Positions 1-12,526 of a stretch of 64,000 nt of DNA are shown here, in pieces; positions within the stretch are counted from its first letter, which is position 1; the number at the start of each line of letters is the position of its first letter. Position numbers and translations under genes: made by a program. Source of the stretch: Syncephalastrum monosporum B8922 (taxonomy: Eukaryota > Mucoromycota > Mucoromycetes > Mucorales > Syncephalastraceae); contig JNEN01001220.1 in assembly GCA_000697355.1 (NCBI GenBank), positions 1 to 64,000 on the forward strand. Reading direction: 5' to 3'. The notes beneath the pieces are model-generated. The model was not told where the DNA came from. It did not search any database and worked only from the letters and a program-made list of their open reading frames with translations.

Positions 1-192
1 GATTATGCGCTAAACAGTGTTCTCGCTTGTCAACTGTGTGGAACATTGTGGCAGCGCGATATCAACGCCAGTCGAAACATTCGGCGCATCGCGTTCAACG
101 AGGCGTTGGGTCGCGGTCGACCTCCGATTTTGACGCGGCCACCTCCACGACCACGAGCACGGGCAACTCCACCACCACCGCAACAACCATGA
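1..192 (+). CDS. C-terminal end of a TnpB/Fanzor-like RNA-guided nuclease (partial)
   Basis: Frame 1 is open from the first base to a TGA at 190-192 and gives 63 residues. The start contains CQLCG followed nine residues later by RDINASRNI. This is the pattern of the last zinc-ribbon CxxC and the RuvC-III segment of IS605 OrfB/TnpB proteins, where R-D-x-N-A-x-x-N-I holds the third catalytic Asp. In a eukaryotic genome the expected relative is a Fanzor protein (OMEGA-type RNA-guided DNA endonuclease carried by transposons). The remaining tail is rich in Pro, Arg and Gly and ends in PPPPQQP, so it looks disordered. Everything upstream, including RuvC-I and RuvC-II, lies outside the window, so I cannot tell whether the gene is intact. 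A distant zinc-ribbon protein that is not a nuclease is the alternative. Confidence 0.65.
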   Translation, partial: DYALNSVLACQLCGTLWQRDINASRNIRRIAFNEALGRGRPPILTRPPPRPRARATPPPPQQP

Positions 193-914
193 AAATATCA
201 GCATAACAAAAATGCTTCGAGGTTTCCTTAGTAAGTTCATACCATTCCTCCGCCGTAAAAGAACGTCTCTAATCTATATTTTTGAACTCCATTCGTCTTG
301 TTCGTTTCAGCCGGATAAAGCGAAGTGGTGATAGTGATAGTGATAGTGATAGTGATAGCCTTGGTGGTGTAGCGCCAAGTGATGGGTGGGTTTAGGTAAT
401 AGAAAAAGGGCATAATGTGTATGTGTGTGATGAGTACCAGTCAAACCACAGGTTATGTCTTTAACGAGTACAGAGATAAGGTAAAAAAAAAATATATAAA
501 GAAAAGAGAAATTAAAAGAGGAATGGGCGTCTCTTGATATTATAAGTTTGGGAAAAATAAAGGGCAAGAGGAATATTACGTCTCGTGTGGGTATGTGAAA
601 AAGATAAAGGGTACCGGCTTGTGATTTATCGGCGGAGTAGGCGATTCCAACGGAGGCAAAGGATGATATAAGCTGAAAGGTAGCTTTGTATTTATAGATG
701 TGCAATTGACTGATTTATTTGAGACAAAAACTGGTTGGATATTCATACTACTGAATTATGAGGATTGGAACAAAATGGATTAGGTGTTGTTACGTGGAAA
801 GAGGTGAAGGTGGGTGGTTACGTGAAAAAAGGTGAAGGTAAACATTAGCAGAGACCCAAAAAAGGAAAAGGTCTTGTATCGGGCCATGCTAGGCGGGCAG
901 ATCAGTTTGACACC
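193..914. other. Gene-free stretch with a GTGATA microsatellite and a retroelement relic
   Basis: No convincing coding region is seen. Five perfect GTGATA copies occupy 328-357. At about 425-480 the minus strand carries a roughly 50-bp segment that matches part of the Ty3/gypsy relic at 2560-2615 (see that entry). The remainder is AT-rich and is probably the 3' flank of the TnpB-like gene. Confidence 0.5.
425..480 (-). mobile_element. Short Ty3/gypsy RT relic, second copy
   Basis: The minus strand reads CTTATCTC, then GTAC, then a 20-base run from CTGTGGTTTGACTGG to TACTC that also occurs at 2560-2615. In retroelement reverse transcriptases this position encodes the P-F-G-L-T segment downstream of the first catalytic region, and one frame here reads CGLTGT. 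The copy is too short and broken to code. Confidence 0.4.
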
Positions 915-1700
915 TTACAACGTACTACGCATCAGCATGTTCTTGTATGGGGACCGGTGGATCATAGTCCCCAATGTCTGCTCTGCATAAAGATGTTCTT
1001 CGATGGTGTCCGCTTTGCGCTTTTTTGGGATGATCGGACTGCAATCGAAAGTGCCACCTGCCATGCCCTGCACATTCGAATGGTGGGTTAAGCCATTATA
1101 CTCGATGAGTCGGTTTTGATCGTCACGCTGCAGCATCGAATATGGTTCGAGGCCCATTTGCTTGATCACCCACCCGGCCATCTTCTGTTCGTCACTGGTG
1201 GACTCCAGAGATTGACAAGCATGTATGATGGCCTGGTCATACGTCCGCCGTGTGTCTCCTTCATGGTCCTGGGGCTGGATTGTCAAAGCATTTGAGGTCG
1301 TGGGCACAGCTATGAGATCCAGGTCAAGCTGCTCGTCGTCATTCGCTTCGCTTTCTTGGTCACCATCTGGGCAGAAAGCAAATTAGCATCACACCCATAT
1401 CTTCTTTTTTATTATCAGTAACACACCTGTTTGGAAAGCCTTCCGAGATGATATTTCAGCGAAGCGGAAGATGTGTTTGCCATCTTTGCGATTTACCACT
1501 ACAATGCCTACCACACCCATGGTCAGCCAACGGCTTAACGATTTAACTTGCACATTTCCCTCACCATCGGCACCAATAAAACGAATTTCATAGGAGGCTC
1601 TATGGCACTTGGTTTGGTGCAGTAGCAACGCGTTGGAAGTGTTGAACTCCTTTGGGGCATTTTCGCATAAACCTTCTGCGCACATGAACCGATTTTGCTT
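915..1700 (-). CDS. Hypothetical protein with a Cys/His finger-like motif and a basic NLS (5' end unresolved)
   Basis: I do not recognise this protein. The 3' exon is 915-1366 with stop TAA at 915-917. An intron at 1367-1426 (GTGTGT...CCCAG) joins in phase to an upstream exon beginning at 1427. Seen in the product: a segment with CAEGLC, then LLLHQTKCH, spaced like a degenerate C2H2/C2HC finger; an acidic stretch EANDDEQLDLD; and PKKRKAD near the C-terminus, a likely nuclear localisation signal. The reading frame stays open to about 1916, but its composition there is doubtful, so the true start and any further 5' exons are not placed. It lies between two transposon relics. It could be a host gene or an accessory gene of a mobile element. 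The upper coordinate is approximate. Confidence 0.4.
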
Positions 1701-1916
1701 GGAGTTGTATCCCGTCACAGCGATGCAAGGACGGAGAAGCCGTGTTGCTGTCCAAACTGTGCCGGAAAAGCGTCCAAAGCGTGTTCCAAAGTGAAAGTAT
1801 TCCCAATGAGTCCAAACGCTGAAGTATTCCAGAAAATGACCAGCAGTGGAAGCGGACCAAAGTGACCGTGTCCAGATTGTGATGACCCGAAGCCGCAGAC
1901 GAAGGGCCTCACTCAC

Positions 1917-2479
1917 ACATGGAACGCAATCAAAGTGTCCCTCTTGGACGAAGCAAAGCGAGTCCCAAAAAAAAAAAAAAAGACAAAAAGAAAGGCGTTC
2001 TAAAAGTAGGGAGCGCCCAAAAGCGATCTAGCCAATCAACTTGCTGAGGTTCACAAGGATATTTCTGAACGACCTGGTGACGCTCCCCTGGGACCAGAGA
2101 GCCAGTCGTTCAAGATCGTTACTTCATTTGACCAAATTGCATAAATACAACTGTTTTATTCACGGTTTTATTATACAGCCTTGGCGATCATAAAGCCAAA
2201 TTCATTTCCGCAGGCCAGCCCACGTATAAACAAGACCAAGTGGGCATGAAAAATACTGGATTGAAAGCGAGTACTCACACAAAGTAAAAGACAATTATTC
2301 TTTGTGAACGCCGTAACTGAAGGCAAGCAAGCCAAGACGCCGCGCATCCATATTTTTATTGAGCTTTGATGAGCTAAAAGACTACTCAGACGCCGGCGAA
2401 GCAGAAGTAAAATACTAGACGAGATTGTAAAAAAGGAGAGAGAGAGAGAGACGATGTCATTAATATAAACTGGACTCTT
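1917..2479. other. Non-coding stretch, nothing recognised
   Basis: Contains a run of A at 1968-1981 and a GAGA tract at 2434-2450. No open frame with protein-like composition is seen on either strand. Confidence 0.4.
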
Positions 2480-3141
2480 TTAAAATTGGTAGACACACTG
2501 TGGGTTGGCTTGGATTTGGAGTTCCTGAATACCGAGCTTGATAGGTCGGTGTTGTATACTTGTTGAGTACCAGTCAAACCACAGAGATGCGTTTGGCGCG
2601 TACGAGATAAGATCAGAGGAACTGTGCGTTACTTTAGAATAAATGTAGCGGCTTTGATGAAATCCTGCAGGTATATCCAAGGCTGAGAGTGTTCTTGCTG
2701 TTCCTGAAGAGTCAAGCAGTGTGTCAATACGTGGTAGTGGATAAGCATTTCGGCGGGTGATCGAGTTCAGCTTGCAATAAACGATGACAAGGCGGTAGTC
2801 TCCATTCTTTTCCTTGACAAGGATGATGGGTGATGCCCACGGGCTGCTAGATGGTTGTATAATTCCAAGGCGGCAGAATTTAATGGTCCAGCACTGAAAC
2901 AGTGTCCCATCATTACAAGAAGTGTCTGAGCGTCCCCACCCGTCACCTGGCCTCCATAGTCCAATAATCCAATATATAAAGCTGAGCTTGGCCACATGTT
3001 GATTATGTACCTCATCTCACTAAGATATCTTGACCGATATTCCTCAATCGTAAGCGTAGTAATCTTGTACGCTGCTTTGGCGTATGAAAGGACACTATTC
3101 ATTCTAATAGACCATATCATATTCCATATACTGTAGCGCAA
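2480..3141 (-). mobile_element. Degenerate Ty3/gypsy retrotransposon, reverse transcriptase fragment
   Basis: On the minus strand about 90 residues read as classical Ty3/gypsy RT. The run is GIIQPSSSPWASPI, then KEKNGDYRL, then KLNSITRRNAYPLPRID, then ALDIPAGFHQ. These match the fingers and palm blocks before the YxDD box. After GFHQ the frame is lost; the matching nucleotides (an equivalent of P-F-G-L-T) continue in another frame near 2563-2582, which indicates frameshifts. No YxDD box, RNase H, integrase or LTR was found. Upstream residues to 3141 have no clear match. This is a dead relic of a host-genome retrotransposon. Confidence 0.8.
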
Positions 3142-3237
3142 AAGTAAAGTATGTACAAGAATGTGGACGAAATTATTTTTCGAATGGGGAAGGGATGCAA
3201 ATAAAACGACATCACACAGAAAGCAAACAATGCCCCT

Positions 3238-6232
3238 TTATGCATGCCACTGCAGCGCGGCGGACTGCTCGCTCAACAACGGCGTCATGAACCTCCGTTT
3301 GATCGCCTTGTAAACCTCGTCCCATACCAGGTTAAACAGCGTCGTACCCGCCACGAGGCCCCACTCCCAGCTAATACCTGTCATTTTGAACCCATCCACT
3401 GCTACGACCGGGATGTACATGAACACCAGTAGCGTCACTATGTCAAATGCCAGGGTGGGAAGGAAAATGCGTGAGGGGAGCCATTCTGACCAGCGGCTGA
3501 TCTGAGAAAGACGGTGGGATCGACAGTGGATCAACGTGCTTAGGCAGGCAAACTGATAGGCTACCATGATACTGCCTCGTGCATGGTACAGCGGCTGACA
3601 TGCCTCGACATAGTGCGAGTCGCATTGGGATGCCTCGATCCCTCCGAGGATAAACAGCGGAACGCAATAGGCCGTGATACAGCTCAGGCCAATCCCGACA
3701 CCATATACGAGCACATCCAGGCCGATCTCGCGATTAAAAATGGTCTCCTTGGAGGGACGTGGCGGTTCACGCATGGACTGGGACCCTGCCACTTCTAAGC
3801 AGAGGTTGGCATCGGCAACACACTCACCAATGAAAAAGTAAATCATCTGTATAGTCGACATCGGTGCGACGGTCTGACCAGACGGGTCTCGTGTCAAGAA
3901 CCCGACGAGCAGAGCCAGTACTGTACCGACCTGGAGTGTCCACAAGAACTGAAGCGAGCGCTGAATGTTGCGATACACGCGCCGGCCTTGCTCGACTGCG
4001 CTGATGAGTGTCGCAAAGTTGTCGTCAGTCAGAATGATGTCGGAAGCCTGCTTGGCCACGTCGCTCCCGCTCCCCATAGCGATGCCCACATCGGCCGCCA
4101 CGAGCGACGGAGCGTCGTTCACGCCGTCCCCTGTCATCGCCGAAACAGCCTGGCGCCGACGGGCGGCGTGGATCATCCTGACCTTGGCCTGCGGTGAACA
4201 GCGTGCTACCACCCGCGGCAGGCAGGGCAGCGCATCCACCTCGGCGTCGCTGAGTGCGTCCAACGCGGCTCCCGTCATGACAGCGCCTTGTAAAATACCA
4301 AGCTCACGAGCAATCGCCTCTGCCGTGGCTGGATGGTCTCCTGTCAGCATATGTACAGCGATTCCAGCCTGCTGCGCCTTCTCCACTGCCAAACGCGACT
4401 CGGTCCGGGGTGGGTCGTAGATTCCCACCAGTCCCAGAAAATGGAGTCCTTGCTCAACCGCCTCTCTTTCCTCCGCCGCCGTATCCTCAAGAGGACGGAA
4501 TGCAAGAGCCATCACACGAAGCCCCTTGGCCGCCAGTTGCTCCACCCTGTCGATCGTCTCCGCGGGCGGGCTATCGCACCTTGCCAGCACGTGTTCGGCT
4601 GCGCCCTTGGTGAATACCATCTTTATCTGATCCGGCGTGACGCACACTGTGGTCATAAACTTGAGCGTTGAGTCGAAGGGGTGCTCGGCTAAGATGCGCC
4701 ACCCTTCCGCTTCAAGGTGGGGCCGACCGCGCCCGAATTTATAAGCAAAGACTTGAAGAGCCACCTCGGTCGGCGTACCATGGCCTTGCCACTCTTGTTC
4801 GTATTCCTTGTGGCGAGCACCCTTCTCTGTCACTGCATCCTCCACCTTGGTCGTCTGGGAGAAACTGGAGCGTCTTTGGATTTCTCGATCGCCGTCGCCA
4901 TCGTTCTTCGCACCATGCCGGGTCAAGCTCGAGCTATTGCATAGTGCTGCACATTGGACAAGACGCTCCAGCAAAGGCGGAAGATGTCCCTTATCCATCG
5001 GCGGCCCGTCCGGCGTCGTGGATGATTTTTCGCTTTCATCCGCATGATATACATGACCTTCAGGTACCAAGCCCTGTGATGTGACGTAACAAAGGCCTTC
5101 CTGAGGGGTCCAAAAGTGGTGGACCGCCATCTTAGCCATGGTGAGCGTGCCGGTCTTGTCCGAAAAGATGTGCGTCACGCAGCCGAGTGTCTCGAGACAT
5201 TTAATCCGGCGCACAACCACTTTTTTGGCAGCCATTTCTCGGCCGCCCACCGCAAGTGAGAGGGTGACGATCGTCGTGAAACCCAGAGGTAATACCGAGA
5301 GCGCGGTGGTCATGGCATACATGCCTGTGTCGTATGTAACCTGAAACTGGACCGAGGCCAGGACGAGCAAGACGAGGACGAAGGCGAGGAAGGTGAGGAG
5401 GAGATACATCCGGTTCAAGCTTTTTTGAAGACGGGTTGTGTCGCCAAGGTGTTCCGCTTCGTTGAGGCGCTGTGCAACTTGACCCAGCTCGGTCTGCATA
5501 CCTGTCGCTGTCACAATCGCGCGTGCAGAGCCTTTGACGACTGTCGTCGAGTTGAAGACCATATTAACCCGATCGCCCAAAGGCTCATCTTTGAAAGGTA
5601 TGAGGCGAGGAGGTATAACACACAGCATTTTTTCAGGGGGGCATACCCGGATTCGCCAGCTCAGTGAGCTTCTTCTGCACCGGCATCGCCTCGCCCGTCA
5701 ACAGTGCCTCGTTGACCTCGAGACCTGCTAGTTGAAAGAGTCGCGCATCTGCCGCCACCGCGTTGCCTTCGCGCAGGAGCAGGATATCGCCCACGACCAC
5801 CTGGTTGCTTGGGATCAGCTTGTCTTGTCCGTCCCGAAGGACGGTGACCTGATGAGACGCAATCTCACGCAACGTCATGAAGGCCTTTTCGGCCTTATAT
5901 TCGTCGTCAAATGTGACACCCATATTAAACAAGGTCAAGGCTACGAGAAGCGCACCAGTGGGCGCGTCGTCAAAGACAAAGCAGACGACGGCGACTGCGA
6001 TAAATAGCCAGTTCATCATCTCAAACACTTGGCGATAGAGGATCTTTAGCCACAGCGAATACCGCTTTTCTTGAAGCTCGTTCGTCTCGCCATATTGACG
6101 CCGCTCTTGCGCTTCTGCTGTCGATAAACCCTGCGTGAGGGACGTATGAAAGTGTGCGGTGATGTCCTCGATCGTGTGCGTGTGCCATAGTATGGATTGA
6201 TCGTTCTCTTTGTCTGTCTTATATCTGATCAT
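3238..6232 (-). CDS. P-type cation-transporting ATPase, type II (ENA/IID-like)
   Basis: Predicted coding exons are 5647-6232 and 3238-5588, joined across a 58-nt GT-AG intron in phase, giving 978 residues. The product is a membrane pump that couples ATP hydrolysis to cation transport. It shows an N-terminal cation-ATPase domain (about 20-75), the actuator loop ending in LTGEAMPV, the phosphorylation site SDKTGTLT with Asp at about 339, the hinge motif MTGDGVNDAP, and six C-terminal hydrophobic segments. The EYKAEKA segment, the serine before DKTGTLT and the TDDNFA region resemble fungal ENA (Na+/K+ efflux) pumps more than SERCA. The fourth transmembrane helix reads SVLPLGF in place of the PEGLP of Ca2+ pumps, so the transported ion is inferred as Na+ or K+, not proven. 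The next gene (PPCDC) is on the same strand upstream. Confidence 0.88.
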
Positions 6233-6945
6233 TGATGCAAGGACAAGAAAAAAGGCATGATGGAAGTACTAAATTAAGCTGGTTTATTTATATGTGGCAT
6301 AGGGTTAAGTACGGTATATGTATGCGTATGCAGTAGGTCGGGATGCGCGAAAAAATCTGAAAGACTTGCTCCTGTTTTGAAGGCCATGAACCAACCCCTG
6401 GCGCTCTGTATCTGCTTTTTTTTTTTCAATGTTATCGTGTTTCGTCTCGTTTGCTACAGACTCCTATCTCAAGTGTATGTTATGTACATATTAGCAGGGT
6501 AGCCGGCTATTATACTTTGGGGCGAGATCGCCGACCGTTGGCTGTGTTCGCATTATTTACATGAAATGTGTTTTGCTACTTCGTTCAGACTGCTTTACGA
6601 CACGCTGCTTTGGTATAAATAACCCAGCATCGTTCAACCCTCCCCTTCCGTATTCAAATGCTCCTGGAGAGCACCTTACCGTGAACAACAGCCATGATTT
6701 GCGGCCGGTCATGGTGCAGAGAAAGGTGGCACATAAAAAAACTATACAAAGTGCATGAAGCAGGATGATCGCCACATAAATACATAGTTTAGGCACGATT
6801 ATATTCATTTACGATAGTTTAGTACTTCAAGGCTTTCTCTTTTTCCTCGCCGTAATACCAGTTCAGACTATGTATGCAAATCCAGCTGTTGAGACTGCTG
6901 GCTCTTTCTTTCTTTTTTTTTTTTTTTGGGTTCAGGGTATCCAAA
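6233..6945. other. Intergenic: ATPase promoter side and PPCDC 3' flank
   Basis: No gene is recognised. It contains a T-rich tract at 6416-6426 and a T-run at 6911-6927, just beyond the PPCDC stop. Small open frames here lack protein-like composition. Confidence 0.5.
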
Positions 6946-7775
6946 CTACAAAAGATCACCTTCATTGATATCCGTGTCTGGGTTCGCTTTTTCCTTCTGA
7001 TAGCGATCGAGCACCGCGAGGGTGCGGTCGACAATGATGGCTGGCTCTTCCATGGCGCCGATGCCGGTATCGCCGCACGCGAGTTGTTTGCTGATGGGTT
7101 CGACGACGTCGAACCGGAGAAAGTTCTGCAAAACATCGATATGTTTGGCCGTGAAAGGATTGTGCCACATGTTGGTGTTCATGGCTGGGCATACAATCAC
7201 GGGCCGTGCTGGATCCCATGCACGGAGTACACATGTCTATCAGGGTTTAGATGCATTCGCTCGTGCGGTTATGTCTTCATTCTTACGAGCAGGTTATCAC
7301 ACAGCCCATTGGCGATCTTTGCCAGCGTGTTTGCATCCAAAGGGGCAATCACCATGATATCAGCCCAGTTGCGCAGCTTGGTCGAGTACAGAAACGAGTA
7401 TATGAGTTGATTGTTCCCAACGTGCTAGATCAGAAGGGATACCTCGATATGCAGGATGGGGTCTGTCTTCTTGCCCCAGAGCTGGAAGCACTTCAGCAAA
7501 AAGCAGACACACAAACACAACGGCACTTACATCCCACTCTTCTTTGTCTGTGTGAACTTGGGCATCAAACGATTCATTTTTGAAAAAGAAATGAGCTGCC
7601 TCGGTAGGAACCACTTTGACTTGGACGTCCGGAATCTGGTCGTCATGGTCAGTGCCTTTCCTTTTTCCTTTGTAAACCACGATGAAAAAGCAATTACTCG
7701 TTTCATTTCAGCCACGAGAGCAGGTATCTTTATGCTGGCTACACTGCCAGTCGCACCCAGAAGAATGTTGACCAT
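6946..7775 (-). CDS. PPCDC: Phosphopantothenoylcysteine decarboxylase (coenzyme A biosynthesis)
   Basis: Five exons join in phase: 7698-7775, 7531-7635, 7443-7490, 7287-7376 and 6946-7236, for 203 residues. The enzyme is an FMN-dependent HFCD flavoprotein that converts 4'-phosphopantothenoylcysteine to 4'-phosphopantetheine. The start LLGATGSVASIK is the flavoprotein nucleotide loop. PTEAAHFF carries the His expected at the active site. DPILHIELRNWAD and APLDANTLAKIANGL are family blocks. PAMNTNMW is the PXMNXXMW substrate-binding motif, and ACGDTGIGAM contains the flexible-flap Cys. Length and motif order match eukaryotic PPCDC rather than the longer Hal3/Vhs3 regulatory proteins of yeast. 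All catalytic motifs are present, so activity is expected. Exon 3 is only 48 nt. Confidence 0.93.
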
Positions 7776-8052
7776 GACAGCAAAAAGAGGGAAACAAGGA
7801 AGAAATGTGGAAGCTATGCAAATGCAAAAAGAACGCAGGTGAACCCCGCTGACTGAGCATTCACCTGTCAGCAAGATGCTTTGTCATACAAAGAAATGAG
7901 ATGAAAACAACTTTTTTTTTTGCTAGAGATCTCAGGGAGACCGGCTGTTAAGATATCACTGAAAGAAAGAGAACAGACTATGGTATACTGATAAGATAAA
8001 CAGAAAAAAGAAGCAACAATACGCGAATAGAAGGACAAGACAGGGAAGAAGC

Positions 8053-10258
8053 TTAGGTAGTCGCGGTTACGCTACCTTGGGGCGCATCCTTTTGCAGTTT
8101 GGCATACCGCAGACCGCATGCATTGCAGAGCTCCTTGGGCCCATTCGGCCCCTTGCGCCACTCGGGAGAGTCTGTGCACTGGCATTGGGCACACATCTTG
8201 ACTTCCAAGGGCGACTCTGAGGGAGGCGTCTTTTTACTGGTCTTGCGTTTCTTCTTGTCCTTGCCCTCGAGCTCTTCGATCTGTTCGCGCAGTCGCTGGT
8301 TCGCCATCTGCAGCTGATGCAATTCATACTGCCAGCTCGTGCCACGCACCGTCTCCACCTCGGCAAACATGTTGTCGTCGGCTTGGGCAGAGATCGACAC
8401 GCTCGCATCGACTGTGCTGGCGAGGCGAGTTTGGACGATGGCAAAGCTAGGGCGACCAATGCCGTGCGCGACATCGCCCGGGTAGAAGGTGCTGATGACA
8501 TCCACGTACTGTCCACGGCTGTTGCGCATCGTATGGTTGAGATGGACAATCTCGCCCAGTCGCACGGATGCGAGCGCGCACGATATCGACGGAATGTCAT
8601 CGTCACCGGCGTAGCGGTAGAGGGACGTGTGGTCGAGCTCATCCGCGCCATAGTTGATCACGTCCTGGGAGAGCTTGGACACGCGCAAGTAGAGGCCCTC
8701 CAGCAAGAGCTTGGCCCAAAACTCGGTGCCGGCATAACCACCCGCGGCCTTGTTCGCGTTCGCGACATCCTTGAGGGGCAGGCGGTACACAGGGCGCTCA
8801 CGGCCGGCCAGGATCAGACACTTGCGGCCCTTGCTGTGGTCGACGTGGAGCTTGCCCTGGCACTCGATCCACATGTAGCCCGAGTACTTGCGGCGGATAC
8901 GGAAGACGAGGCTGATCACCTTATCGGGGTGGCTCGCGGCCTCCTTGATTTCACGCATGACCGGGACAATGTCGGACGGGTGGCAAATCGAGGAGAGCGA
9001 GTGACCGATGAGTTCCTCCGGGTCGTGCTCGAGCACGCGTGAGCACGAGCGCGAGCAGTACAAGAAGAAGCCCTTGAGCGATAGAACGTGGATGAAGTCA
9101 CGGGCCTGGTCGAGGAGGAGCTTGTTCCACTCTTGCTGGAGCTGCTGCTCATTATCGCCGGAACATGCGACGAGCGAGAGTATCTCGGGCTTGTAGAGAA
9201 GGGAAGCGGGTTCATCTGTCGCAGGCAATTCTCGGAAATACTCGTCCACAGGATCGGCAATCACATCTTATTTTAACGTTAGGTGTGGTTTGTTCGACGT
9301 GTGTGACCTGACAACTTACTGGCTCCGGGGATGTAAGGAGGGATGTTCATTTGCTGGTAGTTGACCATGTACGTGCCATCTGCAACTCCGTGTGTGAGAA
9401 AAAAAAAAAAAGCGAAAGCACAAATAAACGCCCAAACGCATGGAATAGACTTACCCTTCATGCGCTCCAAGATGGCATTGGGCTGCTCGACCAAGTCCAC
9501 CTGCAGGCCAACAAAGAAGGCCGGATTGCCCTGGTCATCCGAGATAGGGATCACAGTAACAAGGTTGACAAAAGGCTACATGGATGCAAGGCAAAGAAAG
9601 GGAAAGGGGCATGAGAACCTTCTATCGCGTTCGACCTTGTGTAGCTCTACCTGTCCGCCCTTGCGGTAGTTGATAATGCTAGCCTGATGCTCCTTGTTTT
9701 GCATCATGTACGACTTTAGATGGAACACGGCTTGGTTGTCCGTGTGTTGCCGGCGCGAGCCCTCGGTCACCTGGCCATCGGGCGCTTGCAGGAAACGGCA
9801 GTTTCGGTTCAGGATCTCGCCGCTTCGGTAGCCTGTCAAGGTCTCGAAATTCGGGGAGCAGTACACAATGGGGCAGTCGTACTGACGCGCATCGGTCACC
9901 AGGAAGGAGCACGACATGTCGATGGGCCCCAGATTGATTTGCGGGTTGGGTCTAAAGCGGTGTCAATTTGACAAGCGTCACGGGGTCTGTCTCTCATTTA
10001 CCGGTTGACCAGGCGTGACAGAACGCTGATCATATCAAACCCCGAGGAAGAGTACACGCCAGTGAGAGGCGCCTCTTTCCCGGGCGGAAGAGTCTCGACA
10101 ACTTCGTCTGTGGTGGCGGTGGTCGGCACAGGCGCCATGGAGGGAGCAGCAGCAGTGGTCAACCCCCCTTGTTGCATAGGCTGTTCGAAATGAAGAAGCT
10201 GATCAAGGGCCTCGCGTGAGTGCGATGGCGGCAATGGCTGCTGCGAACCGAATCTCAT
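8053..10258 (-). CDS. wc-1: White collar-1 type blue-light photoreceptor and GATA transcription factor
   Basis: Five exons (10002-10258, 9651-9951, 9455-9575, 9320-9379, 8053-9266) join in phase to 650 residues. An N-terminal LOV domain (about 75-220) carries NRNCRFLQAP, with Cys137 as the residue that forms the flavin adduct under blue light. Two further PAS regions follow at about 240-350 and 380-490. A lysine-rich segment (KDKKKRK) precedes a single C-terminal GATA finger, CxxC at 605-608 and CNAC at 627-630. This is the architecture of Neurospora WC-1 and of the MadA/mcWC-1 proteins of Phycomyces and Mucor, which pair with WC-2-type partners to activate light-induced genes. Mucorales usually have several paralogues and I cannot assign which one this is. 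It is transcribed divergently from the MAP kinase. Confidence 0.95.
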
Positions 10259-10760
10259 TGTGAGTGAGCTGAAAAGCAATGAAAGACGGAAAGAGCAAGG
10301 AAGAAAGAAACAGAGAAACAAAAAAAGAAAGAAAAGAACAAAAGAAAGGCAAAGTACGAACCGCACGCACAGAATGAGACACAAGAAACAGCTCCTTTTT
10401 GATAGGCTGCGCGGTTGTGGGCAAAAAAGTAAACGCAAACAGGCCCAGGGAACAGCGAGAGGCAGCAGAGGAAGCACAGACGACATGCTTCCTCTTCGCG
10501 GTTACACTTCAAGAGCAACTGCACGCGAACGAAAAAAGTAAACCGCAGGCCATAGTGAATATTGTGCAACATCATGCACGCCCTCCATTGGTTGCCAATA
10601 AAGCGTTGACTGGACTTTACCCAATGTCATTTTGGGCCGTTCATATCCAATTTTCTATTACAGTAGACAGACAACGACCACTTTCTTTTCTGCCCGCTTA
10701 TTCCCTGCTATTTACCCACTCCTTCCTTCTTTTTTTTCTCTTTTTCCTTTTTGCATTCAG
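10259..10760. promoter_or_regulatory. Shared divergent promoter of wc-1 and MAP kinase, with paired CCAAT boxes
   Basis: This 502-bp region separates two start codons that face away from each other. At 10587-10599 it holds ATTGG and CCAAT in inverted orientation separated by TTG. This is a symmetric pair of the NF-Y/HAP-type box, one copy readable from each direction. A pyrimidine-rich tract (10722-10760) precedes the MAPK start. HAP binding and bidirectional use are inferences. Confidence 0.45.
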
Positions 10761-12335
<1,575 letters not shown>

Positions 12336-12526
12336 GCACGGTAGAGAGAGAGAAAAAAAAAAGGAAAAGAAAATCATATTTACAGATGCAATTTCTACAT
12401 ACTACTTTACAGGTGTATTAAGAGGGAGGGAGGGACAGAGAATGAAGACAGAGGAAAGCGTCAAGATAAGATAAGGCGGATTGAAAGAGGAAACGGGAAA
12501 GAAAAGGAGCGGTTGAACAAAGGTAG

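Noticed and set aside
307..705. Open frame of 132 codons on the minus strand ending in HYHYHY
   Set aside because: The His-Tyr run is the GTGATA microsatellite and the rest lacks protein-like composition; it also overlaps the retroelement relic.
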